Below, one piece after another: positions 17,852 to 27,738 of a stretch of DNA of 64,000 bases. The notes beneath the pieces were generated by a model. The model was not told where the DNA came from. It saw only the letters and a list, made by a program, of their open reading frames with translations, and did no database searches. Each line of letters opens with the position of its first letter. The first letter of the stretch is position 1. Origin of the DNA: Pseudothauera nasutitermitis (GTDB lineage: Bacteria; Pseudomonadota; Gammaproteobacteria; Burkholderiales; Rhodocyclaceae); NCBI RefSeq assembly GCF_004801295.1, contig NZ_SSOC01000007.1:1-64000 (forward strand). Reading direction: 5' to 3'. A program made the position numbers and the translations under genes.

Positions 17852-20800
17852 TCATTCGATGGGGGTTGTTGCGCGCGCCTCGCGTCCGGTGAGTTTCTCG
17901 ACCTTCGGCTCGCTCCACGGGCCGCTGACCGCGTAATCGAAGGCCAGCAGCTTCTCGATCGGATCGCTGAGCGCCTTCTGGGCGATGTAGGTCACCACCC
18001 CGGCCACCGGGTTGATCAGCCCCGCCGCCGCGCCGATGGCGATCGATTCGCTCAGCGTGGGCTGCACGGTGACCCGCAGATCCTGACTCTCAGCCTGCAG
18101 ATCGACGCTGCCGCGCAGGGCGATGCGCGCCGCCGGCCCGCGGATCAGCAGGTCTTCGGTACGCATCACGCCCGCATCCACGGCGATGCTACCCGAAACC
18201 CGGTCGAAGGCGAATCCTTCAGAGAATACGTCGCGGAAATCCAGGTTGATGCGGCGCGGCAGCGATTGCAGGCTGAGCACGCCGAGCAGGCGGCCGACGC
18301 CCGGCTCGAGCTTGTTGAACTGGCCGCTTTCCGCCTCCAATTTCATCTCGCCGGACAGCGAGGGGTAATCCACCGTGAGCGGATGGCCGCGCCAGTCGAG
18401 CTTGCCTTCGAGCCGCGCGCGGCCGTCGCGCACCGCGTCGGGATAGCCCAGGCGGCGCAGCAGGCGACCGACGTTGTCCGCTTCCAGGTTGAAATCCATC
18501 CGGGTGACCGGACGCAGCCCCGGACGCCAGGCGCCCTGGCCGCTCAGACGTCCGTCGGCATTGCGCACGCCGAGCGTTTCCAGCAACCACTCTCCACTGC
18601 GGTTGACCGCCTTGACTTCCAGCTCGCCGAAATCCCGTTCGCCAAAGGTGAACGCATCGACCAGCAGATCGACCGCCGGCAGGCGGCGGGGGCCTTCCTC
18701 GGCGGCGGAGGCATCCTCCACCCGCGCCGACGCTTCCGCCTCGGCCGGGCTCAGATGCAGACGCGCGAGCCGGGCACGCAGGGCGCCGGCCCCGGCGCCC
18801 AGCCAATCGAACTGCCCGGCGGCCTCGCGGCTTTCCAGCGTGCCCTGCCAGTCGGCTGCGTGCGCGCTGGCGCGCAGTTCCAGATCATGCAGGGTCCGGC
18901 CAAAGGCCAACAGGCGCCCCGTGCTCAGATTCACGCCGGCCAGCGGCAAGCCGCCCCCCGCCGACTCCCCTTCGCCCAATGCGCGGCGCCAGGCATCGAC
19001 ATCCAGTTCGTCCAGGCGCGCATCCACCTGCACCCCGCCAGCCACCGGACGCGCCGGGCGGAACACCCCCAGCCCGCCACGCTCGACCGCCCAGCCCAGC
19101 GGCGTGGACTGGCGTTCCAGCATCAGCGCGAGGCGCTCGCCCAGCGAGGCGGTGACGCGCTGGCGCTGGCCGCCGGCCAGCGAGTCGACCTCCACCTGGA
19201 GCGGCCAGCGCTCCGTCGCGGATTTGTTCAGCGGTGCGGGCAGACTGGCGGACAGCCCGACCAGTTCGGACTGCACATGCACCCGCGTACCGTCCTTGCG
19301 CAACTGGATGTCGGTCTGCCAGGGGGTGACGCCGGACACGTGCTCCAGCACCGGCCAGCCCAGTTCCTGGCGCAGCGCGGCGGCATTCAGCATACCGCTG
19401 GCGGAGAACCCGACCACGCCGTCGGCGCCGGTGCGCGCGCTGAGGGTCAGCGGTTCGCCGAGCAGGCGCGCGCGCGCCTCGGGAATGGCCAGGGTATCGC
19501 CGGTGAAGCGCAGCTGCCCGCTGGCGGATTCCAGCGGGGGCAGGCCGTCCACCACCCAAAGGCGGTTGTCGGCGAAGCGGAAGCTGCCTGCTACCGTGGT
19601 GTTGATGGCCTTGCGCAGCGGCATCACCAGGGTCAGGTCGAGATCGCCGTTGCCCTCGGCGCGCATGGCGTCGGTGAACCGGTCGATGCGCCCGGCCACC
19701 GGGCTGTTGGCGACGAAGCGCAGGAAATCGGCGGTGGGACCCGCCGCGTGCCCGCGGATGGTCATGGTCTCCTCGCCATGGGCTTCCAGATCGGGCAGAT
19801 CGGCGCTCACCCCGGATAGGTGCACGCCGTAGATGCTGCCGCGCTCGGCGGTGATGCGCATCGAGGCGCCTTCGAAGCGCAGTTCGCCGTCGATGCCCTC
19901 GATGGACGGCCAGCCCTCGGCATAGTCCAGGCGCGCGCCGGCCACCTTGGCGGTCACCAGGAACTGCCCACCCACCCCGTCGCGGAACGGAAACCTGGCC
20001 AGATCGCCATGCAGGCGCAGGCGCGCTTCCGGCGCGCTGCCGCCGACGATGCCGTGGCGCAGCCAGGTGCGCGTGTCCTGGTTGACCACCAGCGGCATGT
20101 AGCGCCACACCGCCGGGCCGTCGGCGCGCGTCAGACGCGCGTTCAGGTCGATCTCCCCCGGCCCGCCGGCCGCCGGCCAGTAGCGCCCGGAGGCGCTGCC
20201 GGCCGCATCCGGATTCTCGAACACGGCGGAATCCAGTTCCAGTGTGAATCGCCCGTTGCGCCGCGTCCAGCCGCCTTCCGCGCGCAACATGGAAAAACTC
20301 AGGCGCGGTTCGGGAAACACCTTGGGCAGATCGAGCCAGGCATCGCTGCCGGCGATGCGGTAGCGCCCGCCGCGCTCGTCGCCATCCACCTCGCCGGACA
20401 GGCCGCCCAGACCGGGCAGCACGCCCTGCGCCGCCAGCCCGATGCCGTCGAAACGGCCTCGCAGGCTCCAGCGCTCTGGCGCCGCCACATCTCCCTGCCA
20501 GCCCACGTGCACCCCGTTCGCCATGCCGCGCGGGTCGAAGGCGGCCAGCCGCGCGCGGGTACTGTCGTCGAGCGGCAGATGCGCCGCCAGGCGCGCCAGC
20601 GCGGCGAAATCGAGCTGGCTGGCCTGGAACTCCCCGCCCTCGCCGTCCGCCGCGCCGGCGTCGCGCAGCGTCAGATCGAGATCGACCGGCGCGAGCGCCA
20701 CGCCGTCGCCGGTCTGCAGGCCCAGTTCGCGTGCCTGCAACGCCAGCGTGCCCAGGCCCCGGCGGACATCCAGACGGCCGCGCAGGCTGGCCAGATCGAG

Positions 20801-21721
20801 TACCGGCAGTTCGGGCGCCAGGCGCGTGCTCACCCCGTCGAGCGCCAGATTCACCGCCAGGCTGTTGCGCTCCGCGCCCTCCAGGCCGATCCAGGCGCGC
20901 ACCCCGCCGCTGCCGGAGAGCTCCACCGGATAATCCAGCCACGGGCGCCAGGCGCCCAGTTCGGCGTGGTCGAGGGCCAGGTACAGCTCGCCCCGCCAGT
21001 CCGCCGGATCCTCGCCGCCCGCGGCCGCCAGGCGGCCGCGCAGATCCAGGCGCGAGGCCAGGCCGGCGGGCGGCTCGGCGGTGAGGCCGAAGCGGTGGCG
21101 CCCGACGCGCCGTTCGAGGCGGAAGGACACCCGTTCCAGGCGCAGTTCGGGCGCGCCGCGCAACTCGTCGGTCCACCCCAGCACGGCGTCGCGGATGAGG
21201 ATTTCACGCTGTGCCAGCAGCCAGTCGAGCGCGCCGCCGTCGCTGTCGCCGGCCCCCGGGTCGACCTCCAGGCCGGCGACGAAGAAGCGCCCCTGCGCGT
21301 CGCGGCGGATCGCCAGTTCGGGGGAGAACAGTTCGAGACGGTGGAAATACGGCCCCAGACGCAGCAGCGAAGACCAGGCCAGCACCGCATCCACGCGTTC
21401 GAAGCGCAGCGCGGCGCTGCCGTCCGCCTCGCTGATCTGCAGCCCGCCGATGTGCAGGCGCGGGCGCAGCCCGGACCAGTCCGCGCTCAGTTCATCGATG
21501 CGCACCGGCAGGCCGATGGCCGCGCCCAGCGCCGCCTCGATGCGCGGCCGGTACTCCGCCACGCGGGGCACGGCGACCTCGCGCACGAACAGGAACAGCC
21601 CGCCGGCGATGAAATACAGCAGCACCGCCAGACGCAGCGCGAAGCGCCCGAGCCTCCGCGCATCGCGCACGGGCGAGGCGGCCGGCGCGGCGGTCGGAGG
21701 CGGTACGGGCGAATCGCTCAT
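17852..21721 (-). CDS. YhdP family AsmA-like envelope protein
   Basis: A 1289-aa protein, the usual size for YhdP. One N-terminal TM helix (LGRFALRLAVLLYFIAGGLF) is followed by a very long periplasmic repeat region typical of the AsmA-like bridge proteins (DUF3971 then an AsmA C-terminal domain). The C-terminus contains GLINPVAGVVTYIAQKALSD, a family signature. YhdP helps carry phospholipid to the outer membrane. I place the start at ATG 21721 (MSDSPVPPP) because the upstream extension has no hydrophobic or conserved character. It is first in its operon and divergent from glnE. Confidence 0.92.
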   Translation of the reverse strand: MSDSPVPPPTAAPAASPVRDARRLGRFALRLAVLLYFIAGGLFLFVREVAVPRVAEYRPRIEAALGAAIGLPVRIDELSADWSGLRPRLHIGGLQISEADGSAALRFERVDAVLAWSSLLRLGPYFHRLELFSPELAIRRDAQGRFFVAGLEVDPGAGDSDGGALDWLLAQREILIRDAVLGWTDELRGAPELRLERVSFRLERRVGRHRFGLTAEPPAGLASRLDLRGRLAAAGGEDPADWRGELYLALDHAELGAWRPWLDYPVELSGSGGVRAWIGLEGAERNSLAVNLALDGVSTRLAPELPVLDLASLRGRLDVRRGLGTLALQARELGLQTGDGVALAPVDLDLTLRDAGAADGEGGEFQASQLDFAALARLAAHLPLDDSTRARLAAFDPRGMANGVHVGWQGDVAAPERWSLRGRFDGIGLAAQGVLPGLGGLSGEVDGDERGGRYRIAGSDAWLDLPKVFPEPRLSFSMLRAEGGWTRRNGRFTLELDSAVFENPDAAGSASGRYWPAAGGPGEIDLNARLTRADGPAVWRYMPLVVNQDTRTWLRHGIVGGSAPEARLRLHGDLARFPFRDGVGGQFLVTAKVAGARLDYAEGWPSIEGIDGELRFEGASMRITAERGSIYGVHLSGVSADLPDLEAHGEETMTIRGHAAGPTADFLRFVANSPVAGRIDRFTDAMRAEGNGDLDLTLVMPLRKAINTTVAGSFRFADNRLWVVDGLPPLESASGQLRFTGDTLAIPEARARLLGEPLTLSARTGADGVVGFSASGMLNAAALRQELGWPVLEHVSGVTPWQTDIQLRKDGTRVHVQSELVGLSASLPAPLNKSATERWPLQVEVDSLAGGQRQRVTASLGERLALMLERQSTPLGWAVERGGLGVFRPARPVAGGVQVDARLDELDVDAWRRALGEGESAGGGLPLAGVNLSTGRLLAFGRTLHDLELRASAHAADWQGTLESREAAGQFDWLGAGAGALRARLARLHLSPAEAEASARVEDASAAEEGPRRLPAVDLLVDAFTFGERDFGELEVKAVNRSGEWLLETLGVRNADGRLSGQGAWRPGLRPVTRMDFNLEADNVGRLLRRLGYPDAVRDGRARLEGKLDWRGHPLTVDYPSLSGEMKLEAESGQFNKLEPGVGRLLGVLSLQSLPRRINLDFRDVFSEGFAFDRVSGSIAVDAGVMRTEDLLIRGPAARIALRGSVDLQAESQDLRVTVQPTLSESIAIGAAAGLINPVAGVVTYIAQKALSDPIEKLLAFDYAVSGPWSEPKVEKLTGREARATTPIE

Positions 21722-21888
21722 CGATGGCGGAAAGAGATGGATGGCAGGGCGGACAAACCGGGCGAAAGGCCGTGGCAGGGCCCGGGCCCGGCCAGCTTGG
21801 CTACAATCATCGTCGCGTCCGCTGTGCGCCGGCAATCTCAAAATGCAACGGGCGACGGATTCTAACAATCTTGGAGCACCCGCCACCC

Positions 21889-24573
21889 ATGTCCAGCGAG
21901 CTTTCCGACCTGCCCGACGACCTCCGCGAAGCCGCCACGCTGTCGCGCTTCCTGCGCCGCATGCTGGCCTGCCGCCCGTGGCTCGGCGAACGCCTGGCCG
22001 CCACGCTGGATCGTCCGGCGGACGCTGCCGCCATGCAGGCCTTCCTGGACGAACGCGAACCCGGCGCGGACACCCTCAAGGCCGCACTGCGCGACCTGCG
22101 CACCTGGGTGATCTGCCACATCATGACGCGCGACCTGAACGGCCGCGCGGATCTCGCCGAAGTCACCGAAAGCATGACGGTGCTGGCCGAGGTCGCCGTG
22201 CGCAGCGCGCACGACGTGCTGCGCGAGAACCTGGTGCGGCGCTACGGCCTGCCGCTGTCACCCACCGGCTGGGAGCAGGAACTGCTGGTGATCGGCATGG
22301 GCAAGCTGGGCGGGCGCGAACTCAACGTGTCCTCCGACATCGACCTGATCTTCGTCTACCCGGAAGACGGCGACACCGGCGGCGAAAAGGTCATCAGCAA
22401 CTTCGAGTTCTTCGAGAGGCTCGGCAAGCAGCTCATCCAGGCGCTCGCCGAGGTCACCGAGCACGGCCAGGTGTTCCGCGTGGACATGCGCCTGCGCCCC
22501 AACGGCGATTCCGGCCCGCTGGTGGCCAGCTTCGACATGCTGGAGAACTACTTCATCACCCAGGGCCGCGAGTGGGAACGCTACGCCTGGATCAAGGCGC
22601 GCGTGCTCAACGGCGAACGCTGGCGCGAACTGGAGAACATCGCCCGCCCCTTCGTGTTCCGCAAGTACCTGGATTTCGGCGCGATCAACGCCATGCGCGA
22701 CCTGCACGCGCAGATCCGCCGCGAGGTGGCACGGCGCGACCGCGCGCACAACATCAAGCTGGGGCCGGGCGGCATCCGCGAGATCGAATTCATCGCCCAG
22801 GTGTTCCAGTTGATCCGCGGCGGACGCGACAGCGGCCTGCAGGTGCGCCCCACCCTGCGGGTGCTCGCCGGCCTGGCCGAACGCGGCCTGCTGGCGCCCG
22901 CCTCGGTCGAGGCGTTGACCGCGGCCTATGTCTTCCTGCGCCGCCTGGAGCACCGCCTGCAATACCTCGACGACGCGCAGACCCACGACCTGCCGGAAAA
23001 CCCCGAAGACCGCGCGCTGATCGCCCGGTCCATGGGCCACGCCGACTGGGACGCGCTGCTCGCCGAACTGGACGGCCACCGCGCCGTGGTCGGCCGGCAC
23101 TTCGACGAAGTGTTCGGCGACCCCAGCGAGGAAGGCCACCGCCTGGACGACGTGTGGGCCTGCGCCGGCGACGCCGAACGCTGCACCCCGGATCTCGCCG
23201 AACTGGGCTACCGCCACCCGCGCGCCGCCGCCGAGCGCCTCGCCGCCATCCACGCCGGCCCGCGCTACCGCCAGCTGCCCGACCACATCCGCAGCAGGCT
23301 CGACGCGCTGATGCCACGCGTGGTGGAAACCGCCGCGCGCTGCAAGGGCCCGGACGAAACCCTGGCGCGCTGCCTGGACCTGATGGAAGCGATCAGCCGG
23401 CGCGGCGCCTACCTGGCCCTGCTGCAGCAGTATCCCCAGGCCCTGCGGCGGGTCGCCGACCTGATGGGTGCCTCGCGCTGGGCCGCGCAGTTCCTCACCC
23501 GCCACCCCATCCTGCTCGACGAACTGCTCGACGACCGCAATCTGGAAACCGCCCCGGACTTCGCTGCCTTCCGCGCGCAGTTGGCCGAACAGCTCGACGC
23601 CGTCGAACCGGACATGGAGCGCCAGATGGACCTGATGCGCGAACAGCACCACGCCCGCGTGTTCCAGCTGCTCACTCAGGACATCGCCGGCCTGCTCACC
23701 GTGGAAAAGCTCGCCGACCACCTCTCCGAGCTGGCCGACACCCTGCTCGCCCTGACCCTGCCGGTGGTCTGGCGCAAGATCAAGATCCGCCACCGCGACG
23801 ACCCGCGCTTCGCGGTGATCAGCTACGGCAAGCTGGGCGGCAAGGAACTGGGCTACGCCTCCGACCTCGACATCGTCTACCTCTACGACGACGATGCGCC
23901 GGAAGCCGCCGAGGTGTACTCGCGCCTCGCCCAGCGCACCAACAGCTGGCTGTCCAGCCAGACCGCCGCCGGCATCCTGTTCGAAACCGACCTGCGCCTG
24001 CGCCCCAACGGCGACGCCGGGCTGATCGCCTGCTCGCTCGAGGCCTTCCGCAAGTACCAGCTCGAATCCGCCTGGGTGTGGGAGCACCAGGCCCTCACCC
24101 GCGCGCGCTTCTCCGCCGGCGACCCGGCGCTCGGCGCGGCCTTCGAGCGCATCCGCGAGGAAGTCCTGCGCCTGCCGCGTGACCTCGCCGAACTGCGCCG
24201 CGAAGTGCTCGCCATGCGCAGGAAGATGCGCGACGCGCACGCCGGCAAGAGCGAGCTGTTCGACCTCAAGCATGACGAGGGCGGTCTGATCGACGTGGAA
24301 TTCCTCGTGCAGTACCTCGTGCTCGGCCACGCCCACGCGCACCCGCGCCTCACCGGCAACCTCGGCAACATCGCCCTGCTGCGCATCGCCGCGGAACTCG
24401 GGCTGATTCCCGCCGGCCTGGCCGCCGCCTGCGGCGACAGCTACCGTCTGTTCCGCCGCCTGCAGCACCGCCAGCGCCTCAACGACCAGCCCTCGCGCGT
24501 CGATCCCGACGAAGCCGAGGCCGCCCGCGCGCCCGTGCGCACGCTCTGGGCCCAGGTATTCGGCACCGATTGA
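21889..24573 (+). CDS. glnE: Bifunctional glutamine synthetase adenylyltransferase/deadenylase
   Basis: An 894-aa enzyme that adds AMP to, and removes it from, glutamine synthetase in response to PII and glutamine. Two nucleotidyltransferase domains are visible. The N-terminal deadenylase has MGKLGGRELNVSSDIDLIF (about 137-155). The C-terminal adenylylase has YGKLGGKELGYASDLDIVYL (about 645-664). Each is followed by a helical domain. TTGGAG lies 12 bases before ATG 21889. A TACAAT -10-like element is seen near 21800 in the gap shared with yhdP. Confidence 0.96.
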   Translation: MSSELSDLPDDLREAATLSRFLRRMLACRPWLGERLAATLDRPADAAAMQAFLDEREPGADTLKAALRDLRTWVICHIMTRDLNGRADLAEVTESMTVLAEVAVRSAHDVLRENLVRRYGLPLSPTGWEQELLVIGMGKLGGRELNVSSDIDLIFVYPEDGDTGGEKVISNFEFFERLGKQLIQALAEVTEHGQVFRVDMRLRPNGDSGPLVASFDMLENYFITQGREWERYAWIKARVLNGERWRELENIARPFVFRKYLDFGAINAMRDLHAQIRREVARRDRAHNIKLGPGGIREIEFIAQVFQLIRGGRDSGLQVRPTLRVLAGLAERGLLAPASVEALTAAYVFLRRLEHRLQYLDDAQTHDLPENPEDRALIARSMGHADWDALLAELDGHRAVVGRHFDEVFGDPSEEGHRLDDVWACAGDAERCTPDLAELGYRHPRAAAERLAAIHAGPRYRQLPDHIRSRLDALMPRVVETAARCKGPDETLARCLDLMEAISRRGAYLALLQQYPQALRRVADLMGASRWAAQFLTRHPILLDELLDDRNLETAPDFAAFRAQLAEQLDAVEPDMERQMDLMREQHHARVFQLLTQDIAGLLTVEKLADHLSELADTLLALTLPVVWRKIKIRHRDDPRFAVISYGKLGGKELGYASDLDIVYLYDDDAPEAAEVYSRLAQRTNSWLSSQTAAGILFETDLRLRPNGDAGLIACSLEAFRKYQLESAWVWEHQALTRARFSAGDPALGAAFERIREEVLRLPRDLAELRREVLAMRRKMRDAHAGKSELFDLKHDEGGLIDVEFLVQYLVLGHAHAHPRLTGNLGNIALLRIAAELGLIPAGLAAACGDSYRLFRRLQHRQRLNDQPSRVDPDEAEAARAPVRTLWAQVFGTD

Positions 24574-24617
24574 ACCAAGCGCGCGCCGATATAACCAAGG
24601 ATTCAAAGGACAACACC

Positions 24618-24638
24618 CCCGGGCCCTTCCGGCCCGGG
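24618..24638. terminator. GC-rich hairpin after glnE
   Basis: A perfect 8-bp stem CCCGGGCC / GGCCCGGG with a 5-base loop, 45 bases after the glnE stop codon. No T-run follows on either strand, so it may be a weak terminator, a pause or an mRNA-end stabiliser. Confidence 0.4.
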
Positions 24639-24682
24639 ACCGAACCCCGGACAATACCGTCATCAACCCGAACCGGAATCCC

Positions 24683-25135
24683 ATGAACCGACGACGTTTC
24701 CTCCACCACTGCGCCGCCCTCGGCGCCCTGCTGGCCGGCGGCCTGCCGCTCGCCGCGCGGGCCGCCGGCCTTGCCGCGCGCCCGCCGTTCGAGGCCAAGA
24801 CCCTGGCCGCCGCCCTGCAGGCACTCGGCGCCAGCGAAACCCGCAGCAGCGCCGACCTGCTCCTCGAAGCGCCGGACGTCGCCGAGAACGGCGCCAGCGT
24901 GCCGCTCGACATCACCAGCAAGCTGCCCGACACCCGGCGCATCTCCGTGCTGGTGGATGACAACCCGCAGCCGCTGGCCATGCAGCTGGAGTTCTCCCCC
25001 GGCGTGCAGGCGCGCTTCCACGGGCGCGTCAAGCTCAACCGCAGTTCCACGGTGCGCGTGCTGGCGGAAGCCGGCGACGCCAAGTATCTCGTCTCGCGCC
25101 CGGTCCAGGTCACCATCGGCGGCTGCGGCGTCTGA
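24683..25135 (+). CDS. soxY: Thiosulfate oxidation carrier protein SoxY
   Basis: A 150-aa periplasmic SoxY. A twin-arginine-type leader (MNRRRFLHH, then a hydrophobic run) is cut near ARA. The C-terminal swinging arm carries the substrate cysteine C148 in GGCGV. SoxYZ carries sulfur intermediates on this cysteine while other Sox enzymes act on them. The classic ending is GGCGG; here the last residue is Val. It is followed at 14 bases by soxZ. No soxA, B, X, C or D is nearby. Confidence 0.93.
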   Translation: MNRRRFLHHCAALGALLAGGLPLAARAAGLAARPPFEAKTLAAALQALGASETRSSADLLLEAPDVAENGASVPLDITSKLPDTRRISVLVDDNPQPLAMQLEFSPGVQARFHGRVKLNRSSTVRVLAEAGDAKYLVSRPVQVTIGGCGV

Positions 25136-25149
25136 GGAGGAAACCACTG

Positions 25150-25461
25150 ATGAGCAACGAAATCCGCATCCGCGCCATGGTGCGCAACGGCGCCGGCGAG
25201 ATCCGCGTACTGATGCCCCACCCGATGGAATCCGGCCTGCGCCGTGGTCCCTCCGGCGATCTGATCCCCGCCCACTACATCCGCGATCTGCTCGTCGAGC
25301 ACAACGGCAAGGTGATCGTGCGCGGCCAGCTCGGCCCCGCCGTGTCGCCCAACCCGCTGTTCGCCTTCTATCTCGACAGCGCCAAGGCCGGCGACCGCGT
25401 CAAGGTCAGCTGGACCGACAACCAGGGTCAGCAAGCCAGCCAGGAGGCCGCTTTCGGCTGA
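25150..25461 (+). CDS. soxZ: Thiosulfate oxidation carrier complex protein SoxZ
   Basis: A 103-aa SoxZ, the immunoglobulin-fold partner that dimerises with SoxY. It has no signal peptide, consistent with export piggy-backed on SoxY through the Tat system. Family features include MPHPMESGLRR and PAHYIRDL. GAGGAGG lies about 9 bases before the ATG. Confidence 0.93.
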   Translation: MSNEIRIRAMVRNGAGEIRVLMPHPMESGLRRGPSGDLIPAHYIRDLLVEHNGKVIVRGQLGPAVSPNPLFAFYLDSAKAGDRVKVSWTDNQGQQASQEAAFG

Positions 25462-25545
25462 ATGCCCGGAGCATTGCCCGCTGTAATGTGACATGTAATA
25501 TTTCCGAGCATGACGCGCGGGCAGCGGACGGCTAGAATCGGCTGC

Positions 25546-27057
25546 ATGAGCGAGGAAATTGAACTCAAGCTGAGTCTGCCGCCCAGGGCCCTCGCGGCCC
25601 TGCGCCGCCACCCCCTGGTCGCCGGTGCCGAGAAGCTCGGCAACGCGGTCACCCTGGACAACACCTACCACGACACCGCCGACCTCGCCCTCAAGGCGCG
25701 CAAGGTCGCCGTGCGCATCCGCCGCCGTGGGCGGGTCCTGCTGCAGACCGTCAAATGCGCCGCACAGTCGGCCGGCGGCCTGTCCAGCCGGCCCGAGTGG
25801 GAACAGCCCTACCGCGACGCCTTCGATTTCTCCCAGGTCGACGACCCCGCCACCGCCAAGCTGCTCGCCCGCCACGCTGCCACCCTGGTGCCGGTGTTCA
25901 ACACCCGTTTCCGCCGCGAGACCCGCCTGCACCGTGCCGCCAACGGCGCCGAAATCCTGCTGATGATCGATCGCGGCGAAGTCATCGCCGGCGATCGCCG
26001 CGCGCCGATCTGCGAACTGGAACTCGAACTGCAGTCCGGCCGCGCCACCGACCTGCTCGAACTGGCCTGCGAACTGGCGCGCGGCGTGCCGCTGATGCCC
26101 AACGACATGTCCAAGGCCGAGCGCGGATACCGCCTGTTCCTCGACCAGCATGCCCGCCCGGCACGCGCGGAAGCCTCAACGATCAACGCGCGCATGGACC
26201 CGGTGGAAGCCTTCCGCACGCTGGCCTTCTCCGCCCTGCGCCAATGGCAGGCCAATACCCACGGCGCGGCCGGGCACAACGACGACGCCCCCGAGTTCAT
26301 CCACCAGCTGCGCATCGCCACCCGCCGCCTGCGCTCCTTGCTGCGCCTGTTCGAACCGGCCCTGCCGGCCGGCTTCACCGACACCTGGGGCGAGCGCCTG
26401 CGCGAAACCGCCGAGCGCTTCGGCAGCGCACGCGACCTCGACGTGCTGAACACCGAACTGCTCGACCCGCTGGTGCCCGACTGGCTCACCGAGGGCGACG
26501 CCCTGCCCCGCCTGCTGGAAGTGGCGCGCGCCGCGCGCGCCGAAGCCCGCCAGGCCGCCGTGCGCGGCCTGGACGCCGCCGGTCAGGGACGGCTGATGCT
26601 CGAATTCACCCTGGCGCTGCACTGCCTGCCGACCAATCCGCTGATCGATTCCGCCGATCTGGTCACCTTCTCCCGCCTGCGCCTGAGCCGCCTGCGCAAG
26701 CGTGCGCGGCGCCGCTTCGAAGCTTCCGACAGCCTCATCCCGGCACGCCTGCACGCCCTGCGCATCGCCCTCAAGCAACTGCGCTACGGCGTCGAATTCT
26801 TCGCCCCGCTGCTGCCCGCCAAATCCACCGCGCGCTACCTGGACACGCTGGTGCGCGCGCAGGACACCCTGGGCTTCCTCAACGACGTAGACGTGGCGCG
26901 CGGCCGCCTGGACAACTGGGCGGAGGAAGACGAAAGCCTGCGCCCGGCCACCGCCTTCGTGGCCGGCTGGCACGGCCCGCGCTATGCCCGCCTGCGCCGG
27001 CGCACGTTGCAGGAAGTCCGCCCGCTGCTGTGGGGCCGCGCGCCCTGGCGGACCTGA
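25546..27057 (+). CDS. CYTH-CHAD inorganic triphosphatase (YgiF-like)
   Basis: A 503-aa two-domain protein. The CYTH triphosphate-tunnel domain (1-200) opens with EIELKL, the ExExK metal/phosphate signature (E4, E6, K8). A CHAD helical domain (about 218-500) has conserved His and Arg in EFIHQLRIATRRLRSLLR and RIALKQLRYGVEFF, which bind polyphosphate. YgiF of E. coli with the same order hydrolyses tripolyphosphate. ATG 25546 places the signature at the very N-terminus, as in the family. Confidence 0.93.
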   Translation: MSEEIELKLSLPPRALAALRRHPLVAGAEKLGNAVTLDNTYHDTADLALKARKVAVRIRRRGRVLLQTVKCAAQSAGGLSSRPEWEQPYRDAFDFSQVDDPATAKLLARHAATLVPVFNTRFRRETRLHRAANGAEILLMIDRGEVIAGDRRAPICELELELQSGRATDLLELACELARGVPLMPNDMSKAERGYRLFLDQHARPARAEASTINARMDPVEAFRTLAFSALRQWQANTHGAAGHNDDAPEFIHQLRIATRRLRSLLRLFEPALPAGFTDTWGERLRETAERFGSARDLDVLNTELLDPLVPDWLTEGDALPRLLEVARAARAEARQAAVRGLDAAGQGRLMLEFTLALHCLPTNPLIDSADLVTFSRLRLSRLRKRARRRFEASDSLIPARLHALRIALKQLRYGVEFFAPLLPAKSTARYLDTLVRAQDTLGFLNDVDVARGRLDNWAEEDESLRPATAFVAGWHGPRYARLRRRTLQEVRPLLWGRAPWRT

Positions 27058-27129
27058 GTGGCTGCGGGCGCTTCATCGCCATGTAATATCGCGCGCCCAG
27101 ACTATGCGCCCTGCCAAACGGAGGAATGC

Positions 27130-27582
27130 ATGGATCTGTTGTTGTGGCGTCACGCCGAAGCCATCGAAGGCATGCCCGATCTCGCCCGCGAACTGACCGA
27201 GCGCGGCCGCAAACAGGCCCGCGCGGTGGCGCAATGGCTGCACGCGCACCAACCGAAACGCCTGCGCGTGCTGAGCAGCCCCGCCGTGCGCACGCGGCAG
27301 ACCGCGAAGGCCTTCACCGACAACTTCGAAGTGGCCAACGGACTGGGCCCGGACGGCAACGTCGCCGACCTGCTCGCCGCCACCGGCTGGCCCGATGCCG
27401 GCGGTTCGGTGCTGGTGGTCGGCCATCAGCCCGCGCTCGGCCACCTGGCCTCCCTGCTGCTGGCCGGCACCGAGGCCGACTGGACCATCAAGAAAGGCGC
27501 GCTGTGGTGGTTCACCAATCGCGTGCGCGATGGTGAAACGCAGACCGTGCTGCGCGCGGTGATCCCCGCCGATTTCGCCTGA
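27130..27582 (+). CDS. sixA: Phosphohistidine phosphatase SixA
   Basis: A 150-aa histidine phosphatase of the RHG superfamily, reported to remove phosphate from histidine in HPt/PTS proteins. MDLLLWRHAEA places the nucleophile H8 at the N-terminus, and VVGHQPALGHLASLLL carries the second catalytic histidine. CGGAGG precedes ATG 27130. It lies right after the CYTH-CHAD gene, a frequent pairing that suggests a shared phosphate-related role. Confidence 0.92.
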   Translation: MDLLLWRHAEAIEGMPDLARELTERGRKQARAVAQWLHAHQPKRLRVLSSPAVRTRQTAKAFTDNFEVANGLGPDGNVADLLAATGWPDAGGSVLVVGHQPALGHLASLLLAGTEADWTIKKGALWWFTNRVRDGETQTVLRAVIPADFA

Positions 27583-27738
27583 ACACGCCCCGGCCACGGG
27601 CACTTCCACCCCCATCCGCTGGTCTACGTCGGCGTCGGGCACGCACCCCGGCCCCACGGGCTCGACATTGCACTGCACAAACGGGGCTTTATTAGCCTAC
27701 ACTTGCCCAACATGAAGGCAAGGAAGACGCTCTCAGCA

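Noticed and set aside
22258-26151. A 1297-codon open frame on the minus strand opposite glnE, soxYZ and the CYTH-CHAD gene
   Set aside because: It is the antisense shadow of highly GC-biased genes. The plus-strand proteins have clear family motifs, while this one is low-complexity and spans gene boundaries.
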